Shown here: positions 24,371 through 31,262 of the stretch, piece by piece
How the letters are laid out: each line of letters starts with the position of its first letter
Position numbering within the stretch: the first letter of the stretch is position 1
From: Bordetella parapertussis
GTDB taxonomy: Bacteria > Pseudomonadota > Gammaproteobacteria > Burkholderiales > Burkholderiaceae_B
Length of the DNA stretch: 31,262 nucleotides
Assembly: GCA_945897365.1 (NCBI GenBank)
Contig: CAMDFD010000026.1
Span: 1 to 31,262 of the forward strand
Direction of reading: 5' to 3'
Translations under genes and position numbers: made by a program
Notes under the pieces: generated by a model
What the model saw: only the letters and a program-made list of their open reading frames with translations
What the model was told of the DNA's origin: nothing
Database searches by the model: none

Positions 24371-24886
24371 TTATCTTGCTTTAGCACGACAAGCAGCCTG
24401 CATGTCCGGGTCGCGTATAAAGCCGCATTGGCCTCTGCCGCCGCCCGTTTCTGCTCGACACATCGCCTGAAGGTCACTGTTGCGGATAAAGCCGCACTGG
24501 CCTTGGCCTCCACCTGTTGTAGCCCGACAGTAAGCCTGTCTATCAGGATCCTGAATAAACCCGCATTGTCCCGAGGCGCCACTTGATGACGAACTACTGC
24601 GTTGTTGTGTACTGGCGCGACAGGCAGCTTGCATATCGGGATTTCTAATAAAGCCGCATTGTCCGGGGCCGCCACCTGTTTCTGCACGACAGCGGGCTTG
24701 CAGGTCGTTATCGCGAATGAAGCCGCACTGCCCAGAACCGCCGCCGTTGGTAGCACGACAATAGGCTTGCTGATCGGGATTTTGAATAAAACCGCAATTT
24801 CCCGATTGTGCTTGCGCAGTTGGATAAATAAAAAACGCTAGCAACCAGACGGAACACAGAATAAGTGTGTGGGATTTAATTTTCAT
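24371..24886 (-). CDS. Secreted protein of six 23-residue cysteine-pair repeats
   Basis: A 171-residue protein that I do not recognise as a named family. A signal peptide ends near YPTAQAQ. The mature part is six copies of GQCGFIRDPDxQAxCRAxTGG with two Cys 12 residues apart (31/43, 54/66, 77/89, 108/120, 131/143, 154/166). The period is exactly 23 residues except across a serine-rich linker (QQRSSSSSSGAS, about 94-105) that separates two triplets. Repeats 1-3 resemble repeats 4-6 in order (QAYCRAT, QARCRAE/QAMCRAE, QAACRA), so a three-repeat block was duplicated. Twelve mature cysteines suggest six disulfides in a periplasmic or extracellular protein. The acidic N/D-P-D turn could bind a cation. 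It lies between two Bug genes on the same strand. Confidence 0.85.
   Translation of the reverse strand: MKIKSHTLILCSVWLLAFFIYPTAQAQSGNCGFIQNPDQQAYCRATNGGGSGQCGFIRDNDLQARCRAETGGGPGQCGFIRNPDMQAACRASTQQRSSSSSSGASGQCGFIQDPDRQAYCRATTGGGQGQCGFIRNSDLQAMCRAETGGGRGQCGFIRDPDMQAACRAKAR
24380..24802 (-). repeat. 69-nt coding tandem repeat, six units in two triplets
   Basis: DNA counterpart of the cysteine-pair repeats: six 69-nt units, interrupted after the third by a segment coding for the Ser-rich linker (one linker-containing interval is 93 nt). Units carry many synonymous differences, so the array is not a very recent expansion, although the order of variants is shared between the two triplets. Confidence 0.8.
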
Positions 24887-24916
24887 ATTCAGAGTTGGTT
24901 CCGTCTTTAGCCTTGA

Positions 24917-25909
24917 TTATTTCGCTGTTGAGATCCCGGCATTTTTGATCACCACACCCCAGCGATCATATTCATTCTTGGCATAGGCTTGTGTAACAGT
25001 CGGGGTACCAAAGACTAAGTTTGCGCCTCCATTTTCAAGTCTTTTCTGAGCATCGGTTCCTTTGAGGCCTTTGGTCAGGACTTGGTTTAAACGGTCAACG
25101 ACTGCCTGAGGCGTTTTGGCTGGCACCATGGGCATATACCAAAGTGAAGAAATCATTTTTGGGTAACCAAGTTCCGCGAATGTAGGCAGGTCGGGTGCCA
25201 AGGCGTTACGCTTTGGGCTGACCGCAGCGATCGCACGAAGCTTGCCACTCTTGATATGGGGCATCATTGAAGGAAATCCGTCGAACATGATGTCTACTTG
25301 ACCACTCGCGACGTCCACGACAGCAGGAGCAGAGCCCTTGTAAGGCACATGCAACATTTTGATACCGGCCTCGGTCATGAAGAGTTCACCGGTCAAGTGC
25401 GGTGCACTTCCTGGACCCGCCGAAGCAAAACTCATTTTGCCATTTTGTTTTTTTGCTAAGGCAATTAGCTCCTCGAGATTTTTAACGGGAAGGTTGGCAT
25501 TGACAGCAAGCACCAGTGGAAACTCAGCCACGACACCTAAGGAAACAAAATCTTTAAAAGGATCATAGGGTGTTTTGGTATAGAAATGAGGTCCGATGCC
25601 ATGGGTTGAAATGGCGCCTTGCAGCAAGGTGTAGCCATCCGCGGGGGCTTTTGCGACATAGGCGGTTGCGATCGTACCGCTCGCGCCGGCCTTGTTTTCA
25701 ATGACGACGGGTTGACCAACTTGCTTAGATAAGGCTTCGGCCATCACGCGACCTGCAAAGTCTGCAGCGCCTCCGGGAGGCACGGTTACGACATAATTGA
25801 TAGGCTTGTCTGGATAGTTAGATTGCGCATGCGCAGAGAAAGAGGCGAAAGGTACGATCGCCGCGCAAGCAATGCCAGCGACTGTCTTGAATATCGAACG
25901 ACTTTGCAT
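24917..25909 (-). CDS. Bug-family TTT substrate-binding receptor (3)
   Basis: A 330-residue Bug receptor. I start at ATG 25909, which has AGGA 8 nt upstream and begins the signal peptide (MQSRSIFKTVAGIACAAIVP, ending FSAHAQS); an ATG at 25936 would add nine residues. Motifs are YPDKPINYVVTVPPGGAAD, VENKAGASGTIA, APADGYTLLQG, HVPYKGSAPAVVDVASGQVD and MPMVPAKTPQ. The gene begins 36 nt after the stop of the deacetylase-like gene, with which it is probably co-transcribed, suggesting that its ligand relates to that enzyme's substrate. Confidence 0.92.
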   Translation of the reverse strand: MQSRSIFKTVAGIACAAIVPFASFSAHAQSNYPDKPINYVVTVPPGGAADFAGRVMAEALSKQVGQPVVIENKAGASGTIATAYVAKAPADGYTLLQGAISTHGIGPHFYTKTPYDPFKDFVSLGVVAEFPLVLAVNANLPVKNLEELIALAKKQNGKMSFASAGPGSAPHLTGELFMTEAGIKMLHVPYKGSAPAVVDVASGQVDIMFDGFPSMMPHIKSGKLRAIAAVSPKRNALAPDLPTFAELGYPKMISSLWYMPMVPAKTPQAVVDRLNQVLTKGLKGTDAQKRLENGGANLVFGTPTVTQAYAKNEYDRWGVVIKNAGISTAK

Positions 25910-25945
25910 GATGAAAATCCTGTTAAATGTGGACATGAGAAAAGA

Positions 25946-26845
25946 TTACTTGACTGCGCTTCCGGGGACAACCCCGTCGGGCAAGCTATTGATATGTTCA
26001 TAAATATCGCCTGGGCGAGCGAGCCAGATCTGATCACGGTGCGACAAAATATGTTGCATGACGCGACGAAACTGTCTAAGGCGATAAGGCTGGCCCAAGA
26101 TAAAGCTATGCAGAACGACGCTCATGACTAGGGGCCGTTTGATGGATTCTTCGAGCATTTCATCAAACTGATCAATCAAGTTATCGCAAAATGTTTGTGC
26201 GGGTGTGCGCCTAGAAATACATTCGATCGAATCATTCAGATCATGCGAATAGGGGATCGCTAAGATACGACCATGCTTGGTGCGAAACCAGACAGGCTGA
26301 TCATCGAGCGGCCAGTCCATCATGTATTTAAAGCCTTGCTCTTTCAGTAAATCCGGTGAATCGTAGGTTTGGGAAATATAGGGTGCAAGCCAACCTTTAG
26401 GTGCAACGCCCTCATGTTTTAGGATCGTTTGAGCCGCTTCGCGGATACAGGCGCGTTCTTGCTCAACGCTCATGTCGACTTGGCGTTCCGCATTCGTACG
26501 ACCATGACCCACAATTTCATCGCCACGCTTGCTAAAGGCCTCGATCATCTTCGGGCAATAGTCGTAGAGCTCAGTGTTGACCAACAATGCATAAGGAAAG
26601 TTAAGATCGTTGGCGAGTTCTAGGAGACGCCAGGCTCCCACTCTGTTGCCGTAATCACGCCAAGCAAAGCTACGCGAGTTGGGTTGTGGATGGGGGACGG
26701 CATAATCATTACCAAGACCCTCGCCAAAGGCAAAATGCTCGACATTTAAACTAAAGTGGATGGCGAGTCGTTTGCCGCCTGGCCAGCTATAGTCAGGCCT
26801 GTCCGTGATCGCGGAGTATTCGTAACGATTATGAGATTTCAGCAT
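25946..26845 (-). CDS. Polysaccharide deacetylase-like (CE4/PuuE-type) hydrolase
   Basis: A 299-residue cytoplasmic NodB-fold protein with no signal peptide. It shows RLAIHFSLNVEHFAFGEG, DYGNRVGAWRLLELAND, NTELYDYCPKMIEAFSKRGDEIVGHG, GWLAPYISQTYDSPDLLKEQGFKYMMDW and a late VVLHSFILGQPYRLRQF block. This pattern is found in allantoinase-like PuuE and related non-peptidoglycan amidohydrolases. The metal motif HxxxH reads H114-G-R-T-N118, so the second His is Asn, as in several non-classical members. The likely substrate is a small amide or ureide rather than a polysaccharide. A GGAGA lies about 10 nt before the ATG. It leads the minus-strand run containing Bug 3. Confidence 0.8.
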   Translation of the reverse strand: MLKSHNRYEYSAITDRPDYSWPGGKRLAIHFSLNVEHFAFGEGLGNDYAVPHPQPNSRSFAWRDYGNRVGAWRLLELANDLNFPYALLVNTELYDYCPKMIEAFSKRGDEIVGHGRTNAERQVDMSVEQERACIREAAQTILKHEGVAPKGWLAPYISQTYDSPDLLKEQGFKYMMDWPLDDQPVWFRTKHGRILAIPYSHDLNDSIECISRRTPAQTFCDNLIDQFDEMLEESIKRPLVMSVVLHSFILGQPYRLRQFRRVMQHILSHRDQIWLARPGDIYEHINSLPDGVVPGSAVK

Positions 26846-26920
26846 CTGAGCAAGTCTCCCAAGAGCACTAAAAAGTGATGTAATCCGATTGATAATATCC
26901 TCAAATCTTACGGAATATCC

Positions 26921-27817
26921 ATGAAAATCAAATTAGCTGAAAATTTTAGGGCTGTTTTTTATGCCCCTTTTTATGCAACGTATGCTTTGGGGCTCTTCAA
27001 GCAGGAAGGTATAGAAATCGAGTTGATCGACTCCCCGTCACCGGGAAGCGGGATCGCAGACATGCTAGCAGGCAATATCGATGTGGTGTGGGGCGGCCCG
27101 TTACGGGTGATCAAGCAGCGCGATCAAGAGCCCGACTCAGAAAATGCCCTTCTTGCTTTCTGCGAGGTTGTCGGCAAGGATCCATTCTTTATCGTTGGTC
27201 GTCAGGGGGCGTCGGCGTTTCGACTGAGCGATCTCGCGGGTAAAAAAATTGGAGTCGTGACTGAGGTCCCAACGCCTTGGTTGTGCTTACAGCAGGACTT
27301 ACGCGATGAGGGTATTTCAATCGGTTCGCTCATTGTGAACGAGAAAAATTCGATGGGTCAAAATCTTGAAGCCCTTAAAACGGGTGAGCTTGATTACGCA
27401 CAATATTTTGAGCCGTTTGTTTCTCAGACAATCGCGTCAGGAGCTGGACAAGTGCTTCATGCGGCCAATAGTCGTGGTCCGACTGCATATACGACTTTTA
27501 TTTCGACTCGAAAAATCATTGCTCAAAAGCAGCAAGCCTTTGAAGCGATGATTCGTGCCATTGAAAAGATGGGGCCTTGGGTCGCCGCGCATAGCGGTCA
27601 AGAGCTCGCGGCGTTAATCGCACCTTTTTATACCCATGTCGCACAAGAGATTTTGATTCAGGCGATGGATCGTTATAAAAAAGCGGGACTTTGGTTTTGC
27701 AAGAAAACCGTCACGCGGGTAGGTTTCGATCGCCTCAAACTCAGCATGAGGAATGGTGGCTTTATTTCAAGCGATCCTGCCTATGAAAATTGCATTGCAG
27801 CATTTTCTCAAGAATAG
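26921..27817 (+). CDS. NMT1/THI5-like ABC-type substrate-binding protein without signal peptide
   Basis: A 298-residue protein of the NMT1/SsuA/ThiY fold: FYAPFYATYALGLFKQEGIEIEL at the N-terminus, GNIDVVWGGP, DPFFIVGRQG, LAGKKIGVVTEVPTPWLCLQQ and TGELDYAQYFEPFVS. Such proteins normally bind thiamine precursors, sulfonates or nitrate outside the inner membrane. This one begins at MKIKLAENFRAV with no signal peptide and no upstream in-frame start, and no permease or ATPase is adjacent. It could be cytoplasmic with a sensing or enzymatic role, or the export signal is unusual. GGAA lies 7 nt before the ATG. It is divergent from the deacetylase-like gene and converges with ilvE 6 nt away. Confidence 0.75.
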   Translation: MKIKLAENFRAVFYAPFYATYALGLFKQEGIEIELIDSPSPGSGIADMLAGNIDVVWGGPLRVIKQRDQEPDSENALLAFCEVVGKDPFFIVGRQGASAFRLSDLAGKKIGVVTEVPTPWLCLQQDLRDEGISIGSLIVNEKNSMGQNLEALKTGELDYAQYFEPFVSQTIASGAGQVLHAANSRGPTAYTTFISTRKIIAQKQQAFEAMIRAIEKMGPWVAAHSGQELAALIAPFYTHVAQEILIQAMDRYKKAGLWFCKKTVTRVGFDRLKLSMRNGGFISSDPAYENCIAAFSQE

Positions 27818-27823
27818 GGTGGT

Positions 27824-28924
27824 CTAAGCGAGCCTGACCATCCATTTGTTTAGGTCGGGCGCCAATCCATACTGAATGTCGGTGAGTTGTTTACGCAGGC
27901 TTAAGGTCACGGGGCCTGCAGCCTGACTTTCGTTGCCATAGGCGAAGTGTTCGCATTTCAACACGCTGATCGGAAAAATAAGCGCGGCAGTACCGCAAGC
28001 GAAGATTTCTGTGATCTGTCCTGACGCGAGTCCATCGCGCACTTCGTTGATGCTGATCGGACGTTCTTCGACGAGACGGCCGGCTGATCTTGCGAGTTCA
28101 ATCACGCTGGCCCTGGTCACGCCAGGCAAGATGCTGTCGGAGAGCGCAGGGGTCACAAGCGTCCCGTTCTTTTGCACGACAAAGATGTTCATGCCACCGA
28201 GCTCTTCGAGGTATTCGCCATGCTCGGAGTCCAGAAAAAGAACTTGAGGACAACCATTGCGGCGTGCCTCATTGAGCGGAGCGAGAGAGCCTGCGTAGTT
28301 GCCTGCGCATTTTGCATAGCCCGTACCGCCTCTTGCTGCACGAGTCCGCTGCGTAGAGACCCAAATCGGTACTGGAGTGACTCCCGTGGAAAAGTAAGGA
28401 CCTGCCGGGCTACCGATCACGTAATACGCGACTTTGTCGGCGCCCCTCACGCCTAGAAAACTTTCGTTGGCGATCATGAAGGGACGCAAGTACAGGCTAC
28501 TTTCAGGTGCGCTTGGGACCCATTCACGATCGAGTTGTACGAGTTCTTTTAAAGACTGAACAAATAATTCAAGAGGTAGTTCTGGTAGTCCGAGTCGCTC
28601 GGCACTATTGATAAATCGTTGGGCGTTGACCTCGGGTCTGAAGGTCCAGATCGACCCGTCAGGGTGGCGGTAGGCTTTTAAGCCCTCGAAGACGGCTTGG
28701 GCATAATGCAACACGAGCGAGGCGGGGTCTAAAGACAGAGGGGCATAGGGAACCACTCTTTGGCCATACCATCCTTGATGTATATCCCAATCGATCGCCA
28801 CCATGTGGTCCGAATAGTATTTTCCAAATCCCGGATTATTTAAAATCGATTGGCGTGTAATATTAGAGGTAGGCGATGTGGCGCGGGTTTGAATAAACTG
28901 TGCCGTCTTGAAATTGTTGTTCAT
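27824..28924 (-). CDS. ilvE: Branched-chain amino acid aminotransferase
   Basis: A 366-residue class IV PLP aminotransferase of the large (BCAT) subfamily, transferring amino groups between Leu/Ile/Val and 2-oxoglutarate. The PLP lysine is Lys205 in GGTGYAKCAGNYAGSL. Other family features are HYAQAVFEGLKAYR, FRPEVNAQRFINSAERL, ESSLYLRPFMIANE, EELGGMNIFVV and DSILPGVTRASVIELA. Full length. The start ATG lacks a clear Shine-Dalgarno. It stands alone, divergent from Bug 4 by 50 nt. It may feed catabolism of amino-acid-type solutes, or simply be biosynthetic. Confidence 0.92.
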   Translation of the reverse strand: MNNNFKTAQFIQTRATSPTSNITRQSILNNPGFGKYYSDHMVAIDWDIHQGWYGQRVVPYAPLSLDPASLVLHYAQAVFEGLKAYRHPDGSIWTFRPEVNAQRFINSAERLGLPELPLELFVQSLKELVQLDREWVPSAPESSLYLRPFMIANESFLGVRGADKVAYYVIGSPAGPYFSTGVTPVPIWVSTQRTRAARGGTGYAKCAGNYAGSLAPLNEARRNGCPQVLFLDSEHGEYLEELGGMNIFVVQKNGTLVTPALSDSILPGVTRASVIELARSAGRLVEERPISINEVRDGLASGQITEIFACGTAALIFPISVLKCEHFAYGNESQAAGPVTLSLRKQLTDIQYGLAPDLNKWMVRLA

Positions 28925-28974
28925 ATTGAAAGATAGTATCCGAAATTAAAAATTAAATGATTATTGGAGGACAT

Positions 28975-29991
28975 ATGATCGGATGTCAAACTAATTTAAA
29001 ACGCGCTCAGACTGTAATGGCTTCGATGCTATTAATCGCATCAAATTTTCTATTGTTGCCTACAGTCAATGCTCAATCAAACGATTCAAACCAATGGCCT
29101 CGAAAAGCTGTAAAACTCATTGTTCCCTATCCGACTGGGGGGATTAGCGATAACGTTGCCCGTTTAGTTGCAGAACGGTTGACCAAGGTACTGGGACAAC
29201 CAGTGCTTGTAGAAAATAGAGCTGGTGCTGGAGGCACTCTTGGAACTGCTGCCGTCCTCCAGTCGCCTGCTGACGGTTATACGATAGGACTTGCAGGTGC
29301 CAGTGCAATGACGCTCGGTCCTCATGTGATGAAGGTATCGTATGATCCGATTAAAGACGTGGCACCTATCGGAACTGCCATGTACTCTCCGATATATCTA
29401 GTCGCAACACCGAAGTTTGCAGGTAAATCATTTGATGAGATCATTACTGCATCAAAGGCTAAGCCTGGTTCTGTTTCCGTAGCAACTAACGGCTACGGTA
29501 CCGTGGGACACATTATGCTTGAGCAGTTGCGTAAAAAAGCAGGGGTGGATATTACTCATGTTCCCTACAAAGGTGGTGGACAGGTTGTCACTGACGCGGC
29601 AGGCGGACAATTTGATCTGATGTTTTCAAATCCTTTCGGTAGCCTGAACGGTTTGATTTCGGAAGGCAAGTTGAGAGTCGTTGCTGTTGGAGCCCCTACG
29701 CGTGTTGACAGCTTTCCAAATATACCAACTTTAGCTGAACTGGGTTACCCAGAGGCAAATCAAACATCATTTTTCGGTTTCTTTGCTCCGGCTGGAACCC
29801 CGAAAAATGTGATTACGCGCTTGAATTCAGAGCTAAACAAAATTTTAGCTGAGCCCGAAATAAAAGAAAAAATTCGTGCGGGTCAGAATTTAGTCGTGAC
29901 TGGAACGCCTGAAGATTTTACTAAGATGATTCAGACAGAATATGCTTCAAATGCGGCAATCATTAAAGAAGCAAAAATAAAATCTGAGTAA
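28975..29991 (+). CDS. Bug-family TTT substrate-binding receptor (4)
   Basis: A 338-residue Bug receptor. ATG 28975 is preferred over 28957 because GGAGG (28966-28970) lies 4 nt upstream. The N-terminus is long, with a signal helix MASMLLIASNFLLLPTVNAQ starting near residue 15. Motifs are WPRKAVKLIVPYPTGGISD, VENRAGAGGTLG, SPADGYTIGLAG, HVPYKGGGQVVTDAAGGQFD and FFAPAGTPKNV. The stop is followed after 19 nt by the deacylase gene on the same strand, so the two likely form a transport-plus-hydrolysis unit. Confidence 0.92.
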   Translation: MIGCQTNLKRAQTVMASMLLIASNFLLLPTVNAQSNDSNQWPRKAVKLIVPYPTGGISDNVARLVAERLTKVLGQPVLVENRAGAGGTLGTAAVLQSPADGYTIGLAGASAMTLGPHVMKVSYDPIKDVAPIGTAMYSPIYLVATPKFAGKSFDEIITASKAKPGSVSVATNGYGTVGHIMLEQLRKKAGVDITHVPYKGGGQVVTDAAGGQFDLMFSNPFGSLNGLISEGKLRVVAVGAPTRVDSFPNIPTLAELGYPEANQTSFFGFFAPAGTPKNVITRLNSELNKILAEPEIKEKIRAGQNLVVTGTPEDFTKMIQTEYASNAAIIKEAKIKSE

Positions 29992-30010
29992 ATATTCAAT
30001 AGGGATTGTT

Positions 30011-31024
30011 ATGTCTAAGCCCACAAGTCGCATAAGTTCGGAAATTCCATTTGATCAAAATGGCAAGCAGCTTGGTTTTTTGCGATTACCTCATTCGGTG
30101 CATCGTTCGGCTTACGGTTGGATTCCCATTCCAATTGCTTGCATAAAAAATGGCGCTGGTCCTACTGTTTTGCTCATGGCCGGTAATCACGGCGATGAGT
30201 ATGAAGGACAAATCGGACTCAGTGCTTTGATTCGGATGATTGATGTCAGTGATGTGCAAGGCCGCATCATTTTTTTGCCTTCTGCAAATTTTCCTGCGGC
30301 GATGGCAGGTACCCGAACATCGCCTATTGACGAAGGTAATTTAAATCGTCTATTTCCTGGAAATGTGAATGGTTCAGTCACGGAACAAATGGCATGGTTC
30401 ATAGAGCATGTCTTGCTTGAAATGTCTGATTATGTCTTTGATTTGCACTCTGGTGGAAGCTCGCTCATGTACATACCTAGTGCAGGATGTAGACGTAGCG
30501 AAGATCCAAAAAAAATGAATGACGCACTCGAGATGATGCGTCTGTTTGGTGCGCCTGCTGCTTATGTTCTAGATTCACAGTCCAGTGACGCATGCACTCT
30601 CGCTGCCGCCGCAGCAAGGCAAGGGGTGATCCACTATGGTGCAGAACTTGGAGGAGGCGGTACCTTAACGCCTTCGGCGTTACGTGTAGTGATTGATGGC
30701 ACGCGTAGGGCGCTTAAGCACCTCGGCGTATTGAAGAGCTCAGTGAATATTTCTGAGCCTAATCCGACACAGATTTTGCAGGTTCGAGGCGCTGATTATT
30801 TTGTGTATGCCCCTGATTCAGGATTATTTGAACCGACTGTTGAACTAGGTGAGACTGTTCAGGCAGGACAACTTGCAGGTTTAATCCATTTTCACGATAC
30901 TCCATGGCGTGAACCTACCAAAGCTTTTTTTAAACGCGCAGGTATCGTTTTATGCAAGCGAATGATGTGCCTGACAGAGCGTGGAGATTGTTTATTCCAT
31001 TTGGGCGCTCCCTTCGAATCCTAA
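30011..31024 (+). CDS. Succinylglutamate desuccinylase/aspartoacylase-family deacylase, DoeB-like
   Basis: A 337-residue zinc carboxypeptidase-like deacylase of the AstE/AspA family. The zinc ligands are His60 and Glu63 in AGNHGDEYEG and His146 in FDLHSGG. SPIDEGNLNRLFPG and the catalytic-type Glu212 in YGAELGGGGTL follow, then a C-terminal beta domain with GLFEPTVELGETVQAGQ. This arrangement resembles N-acetyl-diaminobutyrate deacetylase DoeB of ectoine degradation more than AstE. No other ectoine gene is seen, so the substrate is open: an N-acyl amino acid or related amide. It sits between two Bug receptors, 17 nt before the next, suggesting uptake and deacylation of one compound. Confidence 0.85.
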   Translation: MSKPTSRISSEIPFDQNGKQLGFLRLPHSVHRSAYGWIPIPIACIKNGAGPTVLLMAGNHGDEYEGQIGLSALIRMIDVSDVQGRIIFLPSANFPAAMAGTRTSPIDEGNLNRLFPGNVNGSVTEQMAWFIEHVLLEMSDYVFDLHSGGSSLMYIPSAGCRRSEDPKKMNDALEMMRLFGAPAAYVLDSQSSDACTLAAAAARQGVIHYGAELGGGGTLTPSALRVVIDGTRRALKHLGVLKSSVNISEPNPTQILQVRGADYFVYAPDSGLFEPTVELGETVQAGQLAGLIHFHDTPWREPTKAFFKRAGIVLCKRMMCLTERGDCLFHLGAPFES

Positions 31025-31041
31025 ACTTTAAAGAGATGCAA

Positions 31042-31262
31042 ATGAAACATCTATTAATTTCTATTCTCGCGGCACTTTCGGCTTTGACTTCCGTGTCCTT
31101 TGCGCAAGGCTATCCTAACCGTCCTATTAAATTGATTGTTCCTTTTCCTGCAGCCGGAGGAACAGACAACGTGGCACGGGTTTTTGTACAGGAAGTTTCT
31201 CAGCTACTTGGCCAACCGATTGTGATTGAAAACCGTTCGGGTGCAGCCGGTATGATTGGTGC
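31042..31262 (+). CDS. Bug-family TTT substrate-binding receptor (5), cut by window end
   Basis: The first 73 complete codons and one partial codon of another Bug gene: a signal peptide (MKHLLISILAALSALTSVSF, cleavage near AQG), then YPNRPIKLIVPFPAAGGTD and VIENRSGAAGMIG. It begins 17 nt after the deacylase stop, with AGAG upstream, and continues the Bug 4-deacylase-Bug 5 operon. The remaining roughly 250 codons are outside the window. Confidence 0.93.
   Translation, partial: MKHLLISILAALSALTSVSFAQGYPNRPIKLIVPFPAAGGTDNVARVFVQEVSQLLGQPIVIENRSGAAGMIG

Noticed and set aside
24337..24756. 139-residue minus-strand ORF overlapping the repeat protein
   Set aside because: It is a frame shadow of the repeat array: periodic only because the DNA is; it has no signal peptide or ribosome-binding site, and the other frame has both signal peptide and conserved Cys pairs.

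Overview
The window looks like the chromosome of a photoheterotrophic betaproteobacterium of the order Burkholderiales, most plausibly from fresh water. Two things point there: at least five Bug-type tripartite tricarboxylate transporter (TTT) receptors, a family strongly expanded in Burkholderiales, and a complete rhodopsin/retinal cluster typical of planktonic bacteria. No rRNA, tRNA, insertion sequence, phage gene or CRISPR array was seen.

Layout. (1) 10-3468: ordinary accessory genes. These are a GST and an atypical SDR in tandem, a secreted barrel-like protein, a VOC protein, and a brnTA toxin-antitoxin locus whose toxin frame carries an in-frame TAA. (2) 3625-15703: a phosphorus-acquisition island. 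It holds a 2-aminoethylphosphonate ABC transporter (SBP, ATPase, fused permease), then a secreted SGNH hydrolase, an MGDG-synthase-like glycosyltransferase and a secreted metallophosphoesterase. Convergent to these is ugpB-A-E-C-Q for glycerol-3-phosphate and glycerophosphodiester uptake and hydrolysis. Both transporter operons are preceded by a Pho-box-like 18-mer of the same form (CTGTCAT-N4-TTGNAAT), each followed after exactly 10 nt by a -10-like hexamer. (3) 15775-21921, minus strand: rhodopsin, crtE, crtI, crtB, crtY and blh, everything needed to make retinal from isoprenoid diphosphates plus a proton pump. The rhodopsin has the D-T-E pump residues, a green-type Leu, and the helix-E glycine that in xanthorhodopsin opens the carotenoid antenna site. 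(4) 22380-31262: organic-solute uptake and catabolism. It contains five Bug receptors (the last cut by the window end), a polysaccharide-deacetylase-like hydrolase, a secreted six-repeat cysteine protein, an orphan NMT1/THI5-like binding protein without a signal peptide, a branched-chain aminotransferase, and a DoeB/AstE-like deacylase between two Bug genes.

How the parts may work together. The retinal operon gives light-driven proton motive force. The Phn and Ugp systems collect phosphonate and phosphodiester phosphorus. The glycosyltransferase and hydrolases could replace phospholipid by glycolipid when phosphate is scarce. The Bug genes would feed carboxylate uptake. The ugp promoter candidate overlaps the end of blh, so the light and phosphorus modules are physically interlocked. 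The transporter, terminator and rhodopsin calls rest on direct sequence motifs. The Pho regulation and lipid-remodelling ideas are inference.
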